Shown here one piece after another: positions 25,242 to 34,015 of a DNA stretch of 64,000 bases. The stretch spans positions 1-64,000 of the forward strand of contig JAQBVN010000008.1 of NCBI GenBank assembly GCA_027622975.1. The letters are read 5' to 3'. Every line of letters starts with the position of its first letter. The stretch's first letter is position 1. A program made the translations under genes and the position numbers. Origin of the DNA: Bacteroidota bacterium. Lineage in GTDB: Bacteria; Bacteroidota; Bacteroidia; Flavobacteriales_D; Sanyastnellaceae. Below the pieces are notes generated by a model. That model was given only the letters and a program-made list of their open reading frames with translations, did no database searches and was not told where the DNA came from.

Positions 25242-25270
25242 GCTGCGAAGGTAGGTCGTACCTTGCCTGC
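25242..25270. promoter_or_regulatory. Mirror-image divergent leaderless promoters, dapD / ruvX
   Basis: The 29-bp gap holds TACCTTCG on the minus strand (25253-25246) and TACCTTGC on the plus strand (25259-25266). Each is followed by exactly four bases and an ATG. The gap is a near-perfect inverted repeat around its centre. Confidence 0.6.
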
Positions 25271-25696
25271 ATGGGAAGATTGATTGGTCTCGACGTTGGT
25301 GCCAAACGCACGGGTTTGGCCACCACAGACAGCCTCCACCTCATCGCCTCTCCCCTCGAAACAGTCGAGACGAACAAGTTGATTGACATCCTCAAGAACT
25401 TGCATGCCAAGGAGTCAATCGACGCCTTGGTCGTAGGTGTTCCCATGCTCATCGTGGGCGGAACGACTGACAGTCATCCCCACATCCATCGCGTGATTCA
25501 AGATTGCACCCAAGCGTTTCCAGGCCTTCCTATTCATCAAGTGGACGAAGGTTTGACCTCCTTGGAAGCCTCAACCATTCAACGACTTGGTGGCATGAAA
25601 AAATCCAAGCGGCAAATCAAAGGAAGCCTCGATGCCATCGCAGCCTCACTCATCTTGCAACGGCATCTCGATGCTCTCGCCCTTCAGCGTAGGTAG
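25271..25696 (+). CDS. ruvX: YqgF/RuvX family putative pre-16S rRNA nuclease / Holliday junction resolvase
   Basis: The 141-residue protein has the RNase H-like core of the YqgF family: GLDVGAKRTGLATTD (first catalytic Asp), the VVGVPMLIVGG block, DEGLTSLEA (catalytic Glu region) and a C-terminal SLDAIAASLILQ (the family Asp of the DAxAA motif). In E. coli YqgF processes pre-16S rRNA; resolvase activity has also been proposed. The ATG at 25271 is fixed by its promoter; the ORF extends upstream through dapD. Confidence 0.92.
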   Translation: MGRLIGLDVGAKRTGLATTDSLHLIASPLETVETNKLIDILKNLHAKESIDALVVGVPMLIVGGTTDSHPHIHRVIQDCTQAFPGLPIHQVDEGLTSLEASTIQRLGGMKKSKRQIKGSLDAIAASLILQRHLDALALQRR

Positions 25697-25740
25697 CATG
25701 TGGTGTGACGAGGTCGAAGGGCTTCAGCCCACCTGCTTCG

Positions 25741-26175
25741 TCAAGATTTGAAGACCTCCACGGTCTTCTGCTCCCTCACCAAATCCGTGAACCGACCCTC
25801 GTAGCGGGTGGCGCGAACGATGTGATTGTCCACCCAATGGTAATTACCACCTCGAGGCTTGCCCATGAGGAGCCCATGGTAATTGAACCCATGACGAATC
25901 AGCCATTCCTCCGTGACTTCGCGATGTTCTTCGGTGCGAGACGTGAAAAAGGTGATGATGTGTCCCTCGTCATACCATTTGTTCAGGGTCTCCAAGGCGT
26001 CGGGAAAAGGCATGCACGTGGCCATGCGTTGGGGCTCTTCGTTGGGCACATCCTCCGTGATCGTCCCGTCAATGTCAATCAGGTAATTCTTCACGCCTTG
26101 CGGCAGTTGAGGTGAAGCGTTGTGTCCTTGCGCGTCGCGCGCGGGTTCAAGGTGGTGCTGGTTGTTGGATGCCAT
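25741..26175 (-). CDS. HAD-superfamily phosphatase
   Basis: The 144-residue protein has the HAD motif I DIDGT (nucleophile and acid/base Asp), motif II FFTSRTEEHREVTEEWL, and a C-terminal WVDNHIVRATRYEGRF instead of a classic DD motif. Similar Bacteroidota proteins are sometimes named phosphoheptose isomerase, which the motifs do not support. Likely a small cytoplasmic phosphatase of unknown substrate. ATG 26175 was chosen; a TAAATTTG element lies about 33 nt upstream. It is convergent with ruvX; a weak imperfect inverted repeat lies between the stops. Confidence 0.78.
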   Translation of the reverse strand: MASNNQHHLEPARDAQGHNASPQLPQGVKNYLIDIDGTITEDVPNEEPQRMATCMPFPDALETLNKWYDEGHIITFFTSRTEEHREVTEEWLIRHGFNYHGLLMGKPRGGNYHWVDNHIVRATRYEGRFTDLVREQKTVEVFKS

Positions 26176-26275
26176 CTCCTGAAGTTCTCTCGTGTTCTCA
26201 GAAGCCCGCAAATTTACCGGGCAGAACAATGGCGTCCTAATGTTTTGGGAGATGTTTGGGCAGCGAATGGGAAGC

Positions 26276-27856
26276 TCAGAGCTCCAACCACCAAACCTGA
26301 GGTGTCAACCCATCATCGACGTCCTTCAGCCAAGACTCCGACCACACCTCGGCAGAGACCCCACCCAACGTGTGCGCCAAAACGTGCCAATTGGCAAACC
26401 GATCCTGGGGCACGTTGTGTGCACAAAGCCAAAGACCCGCCTCCACAGCTGCAGCCCATTCCGCACCACGAGACCCTCGCAACACATTGCGAAATTTCTT
26501 GCGCCACTGAATCCAAGCCTTGTCCAAGGATGCACCCAATGCCCCTGAGGCACCCGCCATTTGATCGGATTCATTGACACCCCATGCCGCTATTTCTGCG
26601 ACAGCTCTCTCCAGACCTCGTCCGAGAGCTTCGAGATGACGCTGATGCGGTTTCTCCCACACATCCAGAACCCACCTCTCCCAAGCCTCTTTGTGGAGAA
26701 AACCCAGTTCTCCCTTCCAGCCAAATTCTCTGGCAAGGGCTGGAACAACCAACGCGTGATCCCGCATTCGCAAGGGTGGAAACGTCAACCCATGAGCTGC
26801 AAAGGCCGCTGGCAACTGGTGCCAGTACGCCCATTCCCCTGGCCCCACAACGACGGCAATGCTCTGCAGAAGCCACTCTTGATACAACGGCCGCAACAAC
26901 ACCCCTGGGCTGCAATTGGGTGCCGCCTCTCGTACCCAAGGGGACCAGCCCTCGCTTGGACGAGACCAAGACAAATCTCCTGCACGCCAACCATCCCCCC
27001 CATCTGTCACCAGGCCCACCCGTCCACGGGTAGAATCCAGCCAAAACAACTGGTTGTCTCGAACATGCGCAGGACCCTGATCCATGCCGGAATTTCGAAG
27101 GGCCTCTGCCACTCCCACTCCCTCCATTTCAGCTTGCCAAAGGGGCAGGCACAGGCGTTTGAACGCTGCTTCATCTGGATCCAAGGCCACCACCCCATGC
27201 TTTCCATACCACGCGTGGATCAACCTTCTCGTGAATCCAGCCCAAGATTCATTCCGTTGCTGGGCTTGCTGAAATGCCGACAGAATCACCTCGGCGTCTC
27301 GTGCATGAACACCATCTTTCATCCAAGCCGCCAAAACTTCCTCTGCCCCCTCCAAAGAACGTCGGCCCACGGGGTGAGGAATCTCCTTATCCATGGGGCG
27401 CCATTGATGGGCATCCGAGCAACCATAGACCTTCGATATTTCGGCCAGATCATGGTCTTCACTTGCCATCCAAAAGAGTGGGACCACGGGAATGTCCCAC
27501 AACTCGGACAACCGCCGTGCCACGCGAATGGCCGACAGAATTTTGTGATGAAAAAAAGCCGCTCCCCCGGCCAACACCAGTTGATGTCCGACGGTCACCA
27601 CCCTCGCGTCGTGAGAGGCCAAAGGCTCCAAGACACCGAGGTCGAGCCCTGCTGTGGTGTATTGACGTGACAGAACATCAACCACCGCTTCCTTCAATCG
27701 CCAAGGATGTAGACCTTCGGTCTCAAGGCCTTCTCCCAGGAATGGACCCGAGGTCTTTCCCGGTGCTTTCGACCACCCTGACCAAGCCGGGTCCCCGCCA
27801 GATGGCAAGGATGTAGGCCAAGAAGACAAGGAAAGACGCTTCCAATCAGGTTCCAT
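26276..27856 (-). CDS. bshC: Bacillithiol biosynthesis cysteine-adding enzyme
   Basis: BshC adds cysteine to glucosaminyl-malate in the last step of bacillithiol synthesis, the thiol buffer used by many Bacteroidota. The 526-residue protein shows the family motifs VVTVGHQLVLAGGAAFFHHKILSAI, PVVPLFWMASEDHDLAEIS and a C-terminal long coiled coil. Length is typical. It starts 19 nt after the T9SS protein stop, so it is probably transcribed with it. The other bacillithiol genes, bshA and bshB, are not in the window. Confidence 0.93.
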   Translation of the reverse strand: MEPDWKRLSLSSWPTSLPSGGDPAWSGWSKAPGKTSGPFLGEGLETEGLHPWRLKEAVVDVLSRQYTTAGLDLGVLEPLASHDARVVTVGHQLVLAGGAAFFHHKILSAIRVARRLSELWDIPVVPLFWMASEDHDLAEISKVYGCSDAHQWRPMDKEIPHPVGRRSLEGAEEVLAAWMKDGVHARDAEVILSAFQQAQQRNESWAGFTRRLIHAWYGKHGVVALDPDEAAFKRLCLPLWQAEMEGVGVAEALRNSGMDQGPAHVRDNQLFWLDSTRGRVGLVTDGGDGWRAGDLSWSRPSEGWSPWVREAAPNCSPGVLLRPLYQEWLLQSIAVVVGPGEWAYWHQLPAAFAAHGLTFPPLRMRDHALVVPALAREFGWKGELGFLHKEAWERWVLDVWEKPHQRHLEALGRGLERAVAEIAAWGVNESDQMAGASGALGASLDKAWIQWRKKFRNVLRGSRGAEWAAAVEAGLWLCAHNVPQDRFANWHVLAHTLGGVSAEVWSESWLKDVDDGLTPQVWWLEL

Positions 27857-27875
27857 GGAATTCCTATTCGGGCAA

Positions 27876-28937
27876 TCAGCGCATCACATTCAACCACCCC
27901 TTCCACTCACTGGCGAGCTCCAAAGGGTTGTCGAGAACCAAGCGCCACACATAAACACCCGCAGGACAATCTTGTCCTGAAGGGTCCTTCCCATCCCAAC
28001 CAACCTGCCAATTCCCATCGCTTGCCATGCTCCAAACCTCATGTCCCCATCGATTCAACACAACACATTGACCCGACATCCCCTCGGGCAACACTGGAAC
28101 CCATTGATCATTCACAAAGTCGCCATCCGGAGTGAAAGCATTGGGGATGTAAACACCCTCAGGCAAGGGAGTTCCTGGTGTTCCTCGGTCAGCTGCCATG
28201 TCTGCGGACAACGCCTGATCCACGACCGCCACTTGAAAGTCATCCACGAAGTAATACGCCATGGTTCTGTCACCGTTCACATCTTGTCTCTTTCGAACCT
28301 CACCTTCAAACACACCCAATGTGAAATGCGTGAACGCTTCTGTGGCGGTAAAGACGAATTCAACCTTCTTCCAAGTCTTGTTGTACACCACCTGATGGAT
28401 TTGGAATTGGGTGTGCAAATTCAACGGATCATGTCCCACTTGTTCTGGAATGCCATACCCAATTGAGACTCCCAATCCGCTCACTCCAATGCCAGCCTGA
28501 ACCCAATCATGGACCCGACCCGATGTAATGGCAAACGACATGGCATAGCGCACCCCTTCCTCGAGAGGTCGTGTGAATTGACCGTTGAGGTATTCATGCT
28601 GGGCATTGGCCTCATCCGTCCATGCCACAAACCCTGCAATCCCACGACCATCATAAGCCGACACCTTGGCCAAAGGCGTTTGGGGCAAATCACCACCATT
28701 GCTTCCGTTGAGATGGTAAAAATCTGGGACTGCAACACCATTGCAACCCGACCACCCCGGCGCCAAATGAATCTGTCCCGACGCGCTGGGCAAGGCCTCA
28801 AAGACCTCAAATCCAGCGTTGACCACACCGACTTCGTTTTGGGCGAAAGACGGCTCCCAAGCTCCCAAAACGAGGAACCAAGAAACCATCCAAGTCGAAA
28901 AATGCGGGAGAGGAGCCCTTTTGTTCGCCATCATCAT
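27876..28937 (-). CDS. Secreted protein with gliding motility-associated C-terminal (T9SS type B) domain
   Basis: The 353-residue protein has a signal peptide ending PSFAQ, a jelly-roll-like central region (residues about 25-250) and a C-terminal CHU_C-type domain: GVYIPNAFTPDGDFVNDQW, NRWGHEVWS, GWDGKDPSGQDCPAGVYVWRL. This domain directs export by the type IX system in proteins such as gliding adhesins. A TACTTTGC element four bases upstream fixes the first of three consecutive ATG codons as start. The gene is likely a surface adhesin or enzyme-carrying protein, with unknown substrate. Confidence 0.86.
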   Translation of the reverse strand: MMMANKRAPLPHFSTWMVSWFLVLGAWEPSFAQNEVGVVNAGFEVFEALPSASGQIHLAPGWSGCNGVAVPDFYHLNGSNGGDLPQTPLAKVSAYDGRGIAGFVAWTDEANAQHEYLNGQFTRPLEEGVRYAMSFAITSGRVHDWVQAGIGVSGLGVSIGYGIPEQVGHDPLNLHTQFQIHQVVYNKTWKKVEFVFTATEAFTHFTLGVFEGEVRKRQDVNGDRTMAYYFVDDFQVAVVDQALSADMAADRGTPGTPLPEGVYIPNAFTPDGDFVNDQWVPVLPEGMSGQCVVLNRWGHEVWSMASDGNWQVGWDGKDPSGQDCPAGVYVWRLVLDNPLELASEWKGWLNVMR

Positions 28938-28941
28938 CGAG

Positions 28942-28949
28942 GCAAAGTA
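28942..28949 (-). promoter_or_regulatory. -7 element, leaderless promoter of T9SS protein gene
   Basis: TACTTTGC, four bases, then ATG 28937. A variant of TAnnTTTG in which the last two positions are G and C. Confidence 0.45.
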
Positions 28950-29011
28950 CAACAAATCCTCTCAATGACGGCCATGAATGCACTTGCATTCATCCACAAG
29001 CACACACAGAA

Positions 29012-29866
29012 TCAACGCCTTGTGGGTGACGCCGCGAAAGAAATCCAAAAGCCAGAGCCCACGCCTGGCGTCCATCGAACCTGCATTCGAATTTGTGACG
29101 CAGAACGTGCTCCATTGCCAGGCGGTCGCAAATCCACCACCCCACCTGCATCGATGGACAACCGCGCATGCATCCAACCCATTTCACGCATGGTATCCTG
29201 GGCATCAATCATTTGCCAAGTCGCAGGGTCCGGGGGAGACAACAAAGACCAAACATTGGGACGAAACAACCCCACATTCACATCCACACGCGGCCTGACA
29301 CCATGCCAATCGTGTCCCTCCCAAAGAATGCCCAAACGTAGACCATGACCGGCCCCTATAGGTGCAGCCAACGTGTCCCTTTCGTAAGCCAAACTGTCCG
29401 GAATCAGGGCCACTTGACGCAGAAAGGACAGAGAACCGGCAGTTTCATCCACAACCCATCCCTTGGTACCCTCCAAGACATCGTCAGCCATGAACTTCCA
29501 AGGTTGGTGATACATCAGTTTGGCCCCCCACCTCCTTCCTGTTTGGGCATCTGTCCGGTGATGTTCCACCACAAATTCCGGTCGATTCTCGGCCAATTGC
29601 GCCACGCTGAATGCATCCGCATTGACAAGCAAAAGATCGAGAGGCGCCACCCATCCGGCCCCAAACCACCAATCCTTGCGGACTGGAAAAGTCGACGAGG
29701 CAATGGAATCGATTCGAATGTCCGCAATGTACGTCAGGGGTCTGCCGTCCACCACCACACTGTCCTGCACTGTCCCATCATGGGATGAAGCCCACAAAGC
29801 AGGTGACAATGCAAAGCACGCCAACACACTCCACACCCTGAAATGCATGTTTGACAAGAGCCCCAT
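29012..29866 (-). CDS. Exported protein of unknown function in ECF sigma operon
   Basis: The 284-residue protein has a signal peptide (LLSNMHFRVWSVLACFALSPALWAS; ATG 29848 is an alternative start) and a rest rich in alternating aromatic and polar residues, suggesting a beta-rich or outer-membrane barrel-like protein. I do not recognise the family. It starts 12 nt after the likely anti-sigma gene and therefore belongs to the sigma factor operon. It may be the sensor or effector of that system, by inference only. Confidence 0.6.
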   Translation of the reverse strand: MGLLSNMHFRVWSVLACFALSPALWASSHDGTVQDSVVVDGRPLTYIADIRIDSIASSTFPVRKDWWFGAGWVAPLDLLLVNADAFSVAQLAENRPEFVVEHHRTDAQTGRRWGAKLMYHQPWKFMADDVLEGTKGWVVDETAGSLSFLRQVALIPDSLAYERDTLAAPIGAGHGLRLGILWEGHDWHGVRPRVDVNVGLFRPNVWSLLSPPDPATWQMIDAQDTMREMGWMHARLSIDAGGVVDLRPPGNGARSASQIRMQVRWTPGVGSGFWISFAASPTRR

Positions 29867-29878
29867 GAGGCCCTGAAG

Positions 29879-30502
29879 TTACTCCTTGACTTCGATGCTC
29901 GCAGGACGGCGCTCCGTTTGGGGCAGTCCCGGATCTGTCTTGAGCCCCTGTGAGCCTGGATGTTGCAGATCCAAACCCTTCGCATCTCGCTCTCCCATGG
30001 CGCGCATGGGTTGAGGCTTGACAACATCACTGGAGCCTTGGTCCGTGACAACAGAGGCCTTTGAAGACCCGGGAGAATCCTCGGTTTCTCCAGACTCAAT
30101 CTCAACCAGACCCTCCTTCATCTCTTCAGATACACCGCCGTCGGCCACAGACATCTGAGGTGAACCTTCGAACGATGTCCCCACCTCAGGCGATGCCAAC
30201 TCCGTTTCAACGGACAGCCCCTCCAAAGATGTTGCGGGATGGTTGGAAGGACCCTGGGCGGAGGGATTCACCGCCAACCACACCAGCCCTGCACAGACCG
30301 CAGCACCAACGCCCCACAGCCAAGTACGCCTTTCTGAAGATTCGTGGGACTCACTTTGTGATTCCAATGCGTCCCAAATTCCTTGCTCAAGACCTTCAGG
30401 AGCAGAAATTTCCTCAGACAGAGCTGCCCCACGGAGTGTCCTTTCCATGGCAGTCAAGTCAGCATGCGCAAAATTTTCGAGATGTGTATTCGAAGTAGTC
30501 AC
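29879..30502 (-). CDS. Probable anti-sigma-like single-pass membrane protein
   Basis: The 207-residue protein (GTG start at 30502) has a cytoplasmic N-terminal segment of about 70 residues with helices (NFAHADLTAMERTL, PEGLEQGIWDALESQ), a transmembrane segment (WLWGVGAAVCAGLVWLAV) and an acidic, low-complexity periplasmic tail. This layout and the position right after an ECF sigma factor fit an anti-sigma factor, though no classic zinc-finger HxxxCxxC motif is seen. The start is uncertain: a TTG at 30604 abuts the sigma stop, but its N-terminal extension looks non-coding; ATG 30448 is another option. Confidence 0.6.
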   Translation of the reverse strand: MTTSNTHLENFAHADLTAMERTLRGAALSEEISAPEGLEQGIWDALESQSESHESSERRTWLWGVGAAVCAGLVWLAVNPSAQGPSNHPATSLEGLSVETELASPEVGTSFEGSPQMSVADGGVSEEMKEGLVEIESGETEDSPGSSKASVVTDQGSSDVVKPQPMRAMGERDAKGLDLQHPGSQGLKTDPGLPQTERRPASIEVKE

Positions 30503-30600
30503 TGGGAGAGAATGTCGGTCTTGGTACCCAAGAGGGGTCTGACAACAGAAACGAGATGCAGAATGAAAGGTTGCTCGAAGCCTCAAAAAAAAATGGAATT

Positions 30601-31194
30601 TCAATCCTTGGGGAGGGAATTGACACCGGACGCCCCCGGCGGAACAGGTTTTGCGCGCTGTCCCATGGATGCCAATGTGGCCTGCAGCAGCTTGCGACCC
30701 CGGGACAATTGGCTTTTGGACGTGTTGACATCCACTCCGAGTTGTTCGGCGATTTCCTTGTGACTGAAACCCTCGATGATGTAAAGTTGAATCACGGTCC
30801 GGTATCCGCGCGGGAGTGACCGCAATGCTTTTTGAATCTCCTTCATCGTGAATTCAGCCTCTTTGGCTGATTCCAAATCTTGGGGCAAAGACAAGGATTC
30901 GGCAGCATCCTCGTGGTAACGATGCTTGAGGTTGCGGCGATAATGCGTGATGGCCGTGTTGACTGTGATGCGCCTGACCCAACCCTCAAAACTGTTGAAT
31001 TCAGTGAATTTGGAAAGGTGACGGAACACCTTGATCCAACTCTCTTGAGCGATGTCAGCGGCTTCGTCAGGACTGTCCGTGTAACGAAGGGCCGTGGCAT
31101 ACACCTTGGATGAAAATCGCTGGTACAACGACGACTGCGCGGAGCGATCCGCGTTTTGGCATCGTTGCAACAGTTCTTTCAATTCATCCTCCAT
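30601..31194 (-). CDS. ECF-type RNA polymerase sigma-70 factor
   Basis: The 197-residue protein has region 2 (SLYQRFSSKVYATALRYTDSPDEAADIAQESWIKVFRHL) and region 4 helix-turn-helix (LPRGYRTVIQLYIIEGFSHKEIAEQLGVDVNTSKSQLSRGRKLL). ECF factors redirect RNA polymerase in response to envelope signals. The start ATG 31194 follows the ACMSD stop by 20 nt, so the sigma factor is co-transcribed with ACMSD. Downstream sits a candidate anti-sigma gene. The last 30 residues after region 4 are proline-rich. Confidence 0.92.
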   Translation of the reverse strand: MEDELKELLQRCQNADRSAQSSLYQRFSSKVYATALRYTDSPDEAADIAQESWIKVFRHLSKFTEFNSFEGWVRRITVNTAITHYRRNLKHRYHEDAAESLSLPQDLESAKEAEFTMKEIQKALRSLPRGYRTVIQLYIIEGFSHKEIAEQLGVDVNTSKSQLSRGRKLLQATLASMGQRAKPVPPGASGVNSLPKD

Positions 31195-31214
31195 GGTTCT
31201 TCAAGACTTGTGAT

Positions 31215-32231
31215 TCATTCAAACGCCGACAATTCCAATCCCAACCAAGACAACGTTGAACCAGCGAAGAGTTGCTTGAGGGCGGCTTCATTCAAATCCA
31301 TTCCCTCCATGAATTGTCCAAACTCCAAATCCCCCAATGGAAATGGATAATCGGTTCCCATGCAGATCCTATCCGCTCCTTGCATTTCGAGTATGTAGCG
31401 GAGGAGGCGCGGATCATGGGTGATGCTGTCCACCCAAAACTTACCCAAATAATGATCTGGAGGCGTTGGGTTGTCGACGGCAACGAGGTCTGGACGGCAA
31501 GCATGTCCGTGCTTAATTCGGCCGATGGTCGGGAGGAATGACCCACCCGCATGCGAGAACAAAATGCGCAAATCCGGGAACTTGTCGAGGACACCAGAAA
31601 AAATCATGGAACACGCCGCCCGGCTGGTCTCAGCAGGCATTCCCACGAGCCATGGCAACCAATAGCGCTCCATCTCGTTTTTCCCCATCATGTCCCATGG
31701 GTGGATGAAAAGCGACATGTTCAATCGCTGGCAAGCCTCATAGAATGAAAAAAACCGAGAGTCCCCCAAATTCAATCCATTGACATTGGAACCGATTTGA
31801 ACTCCCCGATGGCCTTGATTGCAAGCTTCTTCGAGTACATCAATGGCCAATTCAGGATCTTGCATAGGCACGGAACACAGGCCTATGTAATGCTTTGGAT
31901 GGTCGCGAACAATTTCTGCAATGTGCGCATTCAAGAAACGCGCAAGGTCCGCAGCATCCTGGCTTTTGGCCCAATAAGAGAACATCACAGGGATGGTGGA
32001 AATCACTTGAACCTGAACCCCCGCCTTGCCATATTCATCGATTCTCTCCTCCGCATCCCAGCAGTTGGAGGCAATCTCCCGAAAGAACACATCATCGCGC
32101 ATCATGTTGGCAAAACCGGGGCGACTCACTTCCAATTGGATGAATCCACCGTATCCAAACTTCTCTGCCCAATTGGGCATGATACGAGGTAAAATGTGCG
32201 TGTGGCTGTCAATTTTGAGCATGAGATGCAT
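31215..32231 (-). CDS. 2-amino-3-carboxymuconate-6-semialdehyde decarboxylase (ACMSD) family amidohydrolase
   Basis: ACMSD decarboxylates 2-amino-3-carboxymuconate semialdehyde in kynurenine/tryptophan and 2-nitrobenzoate catabolism, diverting it from NAD synthesis. The 338-residue protein shows the metal-binding IDSHTHI start, GVQVQVISTIPVMFSYW, the GVQIGSNVNG block, FIHPWDMMG, FSHAGGSFLP and MGTDYPFPLG motifs, as in proven ACMSDs. The start (ATG 32231 or 32222) is uncertain; a TATCTTGG element 14 bases upstream is a candidate promoter. No other kynurenine pathway gene is in the window. Confidence 0.9.
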   Translation of the reverse strand: MHLMLKIDSHTHILPRIMPNWAEKFGYGGFIQLEVSRPGFANMMRDDVFFREIASNCWDAEERIDEYGKAGVQVQVISTIPVMFSYWAKSQDAADLARFLNAHIAEIVRDHPKHYIGLCSVPMQDPELAIDVLEEACNQGHRGVQIGSNVNGLNLGDSRFFSFYEACQRLNMSLFIHPWDMMGKNEMERYWLPWLVGMPAETSRAACSMIFSGVLDKFPDLRILFSHAGGSFLPTIGRIKHGHACRPDLVAVDNPTPPDHYLGKFWVDSITHDPRLLRYILEMQGADRICMGTDYPFPLGDLEFGQFMEGMDLNEAALKQLFAGSTLSWLGLELSAFE

Positions 32232-32273
32232 TCCTTGATGCTCCGCCAAGATACTTGAAGTCCCTCCCTCCTC

Positions 32274-33890
32274 TCAAAGTGATTTGTCCACAATTCCGGG
32301 GTTCTTGGACACCCGTCGAAGGTCCAAACGATTGACCGGGTGCACAGTCCATCCCTTCACACGGTGGGAAACAAAATGGGTCACTTGGTCGTGAAAGAGC
32401 GGGATGACAGGCATGGAAGCATGGACAAGACTGTCCATGGAGACATACAGCTTTCGTCGGGTTGCTTCGTCCTGTGACTGAAGGGCTGCTTGAAACAAGG
32501 CCTCAAATTCTGGATGCTCAAAATGGGTGTAATTCGGACCTCCAGGAGCAAAGTTGGCGGCCAAAAACAATCCGAGGAAATTCTCCGCATCCGCATGGTC
32601 GGCTAGCCAAGACTTGTAGAACATGGCTGCCTCACCCTGAGCCACGCGCTCGCGGTGCACGGATGCCGGCACCACATCGACCTTTACATCCAATCCAAGG
32701 ATGGCCCAATCATGTTGAAAGGCCGCGCACAAATCGACGTAATCCGAGGTCGTGCTGAGCACGATGGGTCCGATGCCGCGACCCTCGGGATAGCCCGCCT
32801 CCGCCAGAAGACGACGGGCGAGATTCAGGTCTTGTTTGACCGGAGGAGGCTGGCGGAATCCAAGCATCGAAGGAGGAACGACATGATCAGAAGGGACCAC
32901 GGCATTGCGTCTGAGGTGCTCCACCATTCCTGCACGATCGAGTGCCAGACTCATCGCTTGTCGCACACGCTTGTCGCGCAGGGCCTCGGGGGTTGTTGAA
33001 CCGTCGAGTGCCACACCGAGATAATCCGTTTTGAGAAAAGGCACGTGCTCGTAGGAAAGCGCGGATTGATGGATGGTGCGCAACTGCCCCTCCTCGTCGA
33101 GCAGACTTTCCATCGACGCTGGATGCAATCCACTCATGAAGTCATATCGACCCTGCAACAGTCCCAAGTATTCGGCACCCATGTCCTGCACCACATCCAC
33201 ATGGATCGCTTCGAGGTAAGGCAGCTGCCTCCCTCGTTCATCACGCTCCCAATAGGCTGCATTGCGATGCAACACCATTCCTGCATCAGCGAGCCACCAG
33301 GCCAACTGAAATGGTCCTGATCCTACGGGCCTCGATCTCAAGGAGTCAGGATGAGCCTGGGCAGCTTCCGCATCCAAGACACTTCCATATGCTGTCGTCA
33401 GAAGCCCCAAAAATGCCGGGTACGAATCCGTCAACGTGATTCGCACCTCGTTTGGACTCAAAGCTTCGATGCCCCCGGGCTTCACGGCGTCTAGAATCCA
33501 GCCACCAGAAGACACCACAGAGGGGTCCCTCAATCGTTCCAACGAATACACCACATCCGAGGCTTCCAACCCTTTTCCCGTGGTGAAAACCACATCGTCC
33601 CGCAGATGGAATGTGTATGCTTGTGCTTCTTGGTCAAACGTCCAAGACTCTGCGAGGCAGGGTAACACCTCGAGATCGGGACCCAATTCCACCAACCCAT
33701 CGTAAAGCTGATCCACCACCCACATGTGCTCCAAACTGCGCGCTGCCGCGGGATCGAGGCTTGTGATGGAGGCACTTTCGTTGTATCGAAACACCCGAGG
33801 ATCATCCCAGTCCTCGGGACTTCCGCAAGAAGCGAGGGCCACCAGACACAACGTCCCCACTCGACACCCCGTCCACTTCCCTGCCTCCAC
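32274..33890 (-). CDS. Peptide-type ABC transporter substrate-binding lipoprotein (SBP family 5)
   Basis: The 538-residue lipoprotein has a signal with lipobox CLVALASC (Cys22) and the family 5 fold: SITSLDPAAARSLEHMWVVDQLYDGLVEL, PCLAESW, FHLRDDVVFTTGKGLEASDVVYSLERL, LDRAGMVEHL and the C-terminal PVIPLFHDQVTHFVSHRVKGW. Such proteins deliver oligopeptides or dipeptides to ABC permeases. No permease or ATPase gene is nearby. GTG 33890 was chosen because a TTG-N17-TATTTCTG promoter ends six bases upstream. Translation may start further in. Confidence 0.85.
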   Translation of the reverse strand: MEAGKWTGCRVGTLCLVALASCGSPEDWDDPRVFRYNESASITSLDPAAARSLEHMWVVDQLYDGLVELGPDLEVLPCLAESWTFDQEAQAYTFHLRDDVVFTTGKGLEASDVVYSLERLRDPSVVSSGGWILDAVKPGGIEALSPNEVRITLTDSYPAFLGLLTTAYGSVLDAEAAQAHPDSLRSRPVGSGPFQLAWWLADAGMVLHRNAAYWERDERGRQLPYLEAIHVDVVQDMGAEYLGLLQGRYDFMSGLHPASMESLLDEEGQLRTIHQSALSYEHVPFLKTDYLGVALDGSTTPEALRDKRVRQAMSLALDRAGMVEHLRRNAVVPSDHVVPPSMLGFRQPPPVKQDLNLARRLLAEAGYPEGRGIGPIVLSTTSDYVDLCAAFQHDWAILGLDVKVDVVPASVHRERVAQGEAAMFYKSWLADHADAENFLGLFLAANFAPGGPNYTHFEHPEFEALFQAALQSQDEATRRKLYVSMDSLVHASMPVIPLFHDQVTHFVSHRVKGWTVHPVNRLDLRRVSKNPGIVDKSL

Positions 33891-34015
33891 AACTGTCAGA
33901 AATAGGGTTGAGAGCGAGCCACAACTTGAATGCCTCTCTTGGTGAACATTCAACGCTTTTTGGGATTTAAAGGTCACGGGCCCGAAGGTACGCGGGTACC
34001 TTTGCAACCCCTCAC
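33891..34015. promoter_or_regulatory. Divergent promoter region, SBP gene and TonB receptor
   Basis: Minus strand: a TTG and TATTTCTG 17 bases apart, the latter six bases from GTG 33890. Plus strand: TACCTTTG at 33997-34004, then 11 bases to ATG 34016, giving a leader of a few nucleotides. Confidence 0.55.

Noticed and set aside
25705-25745. Imperfect inverted repeat between the convergent ruvX and HAD genes as a terminator
   Set aside because: Stem arms are interrupted and no T-tract is present, so it was not called as a terminator.
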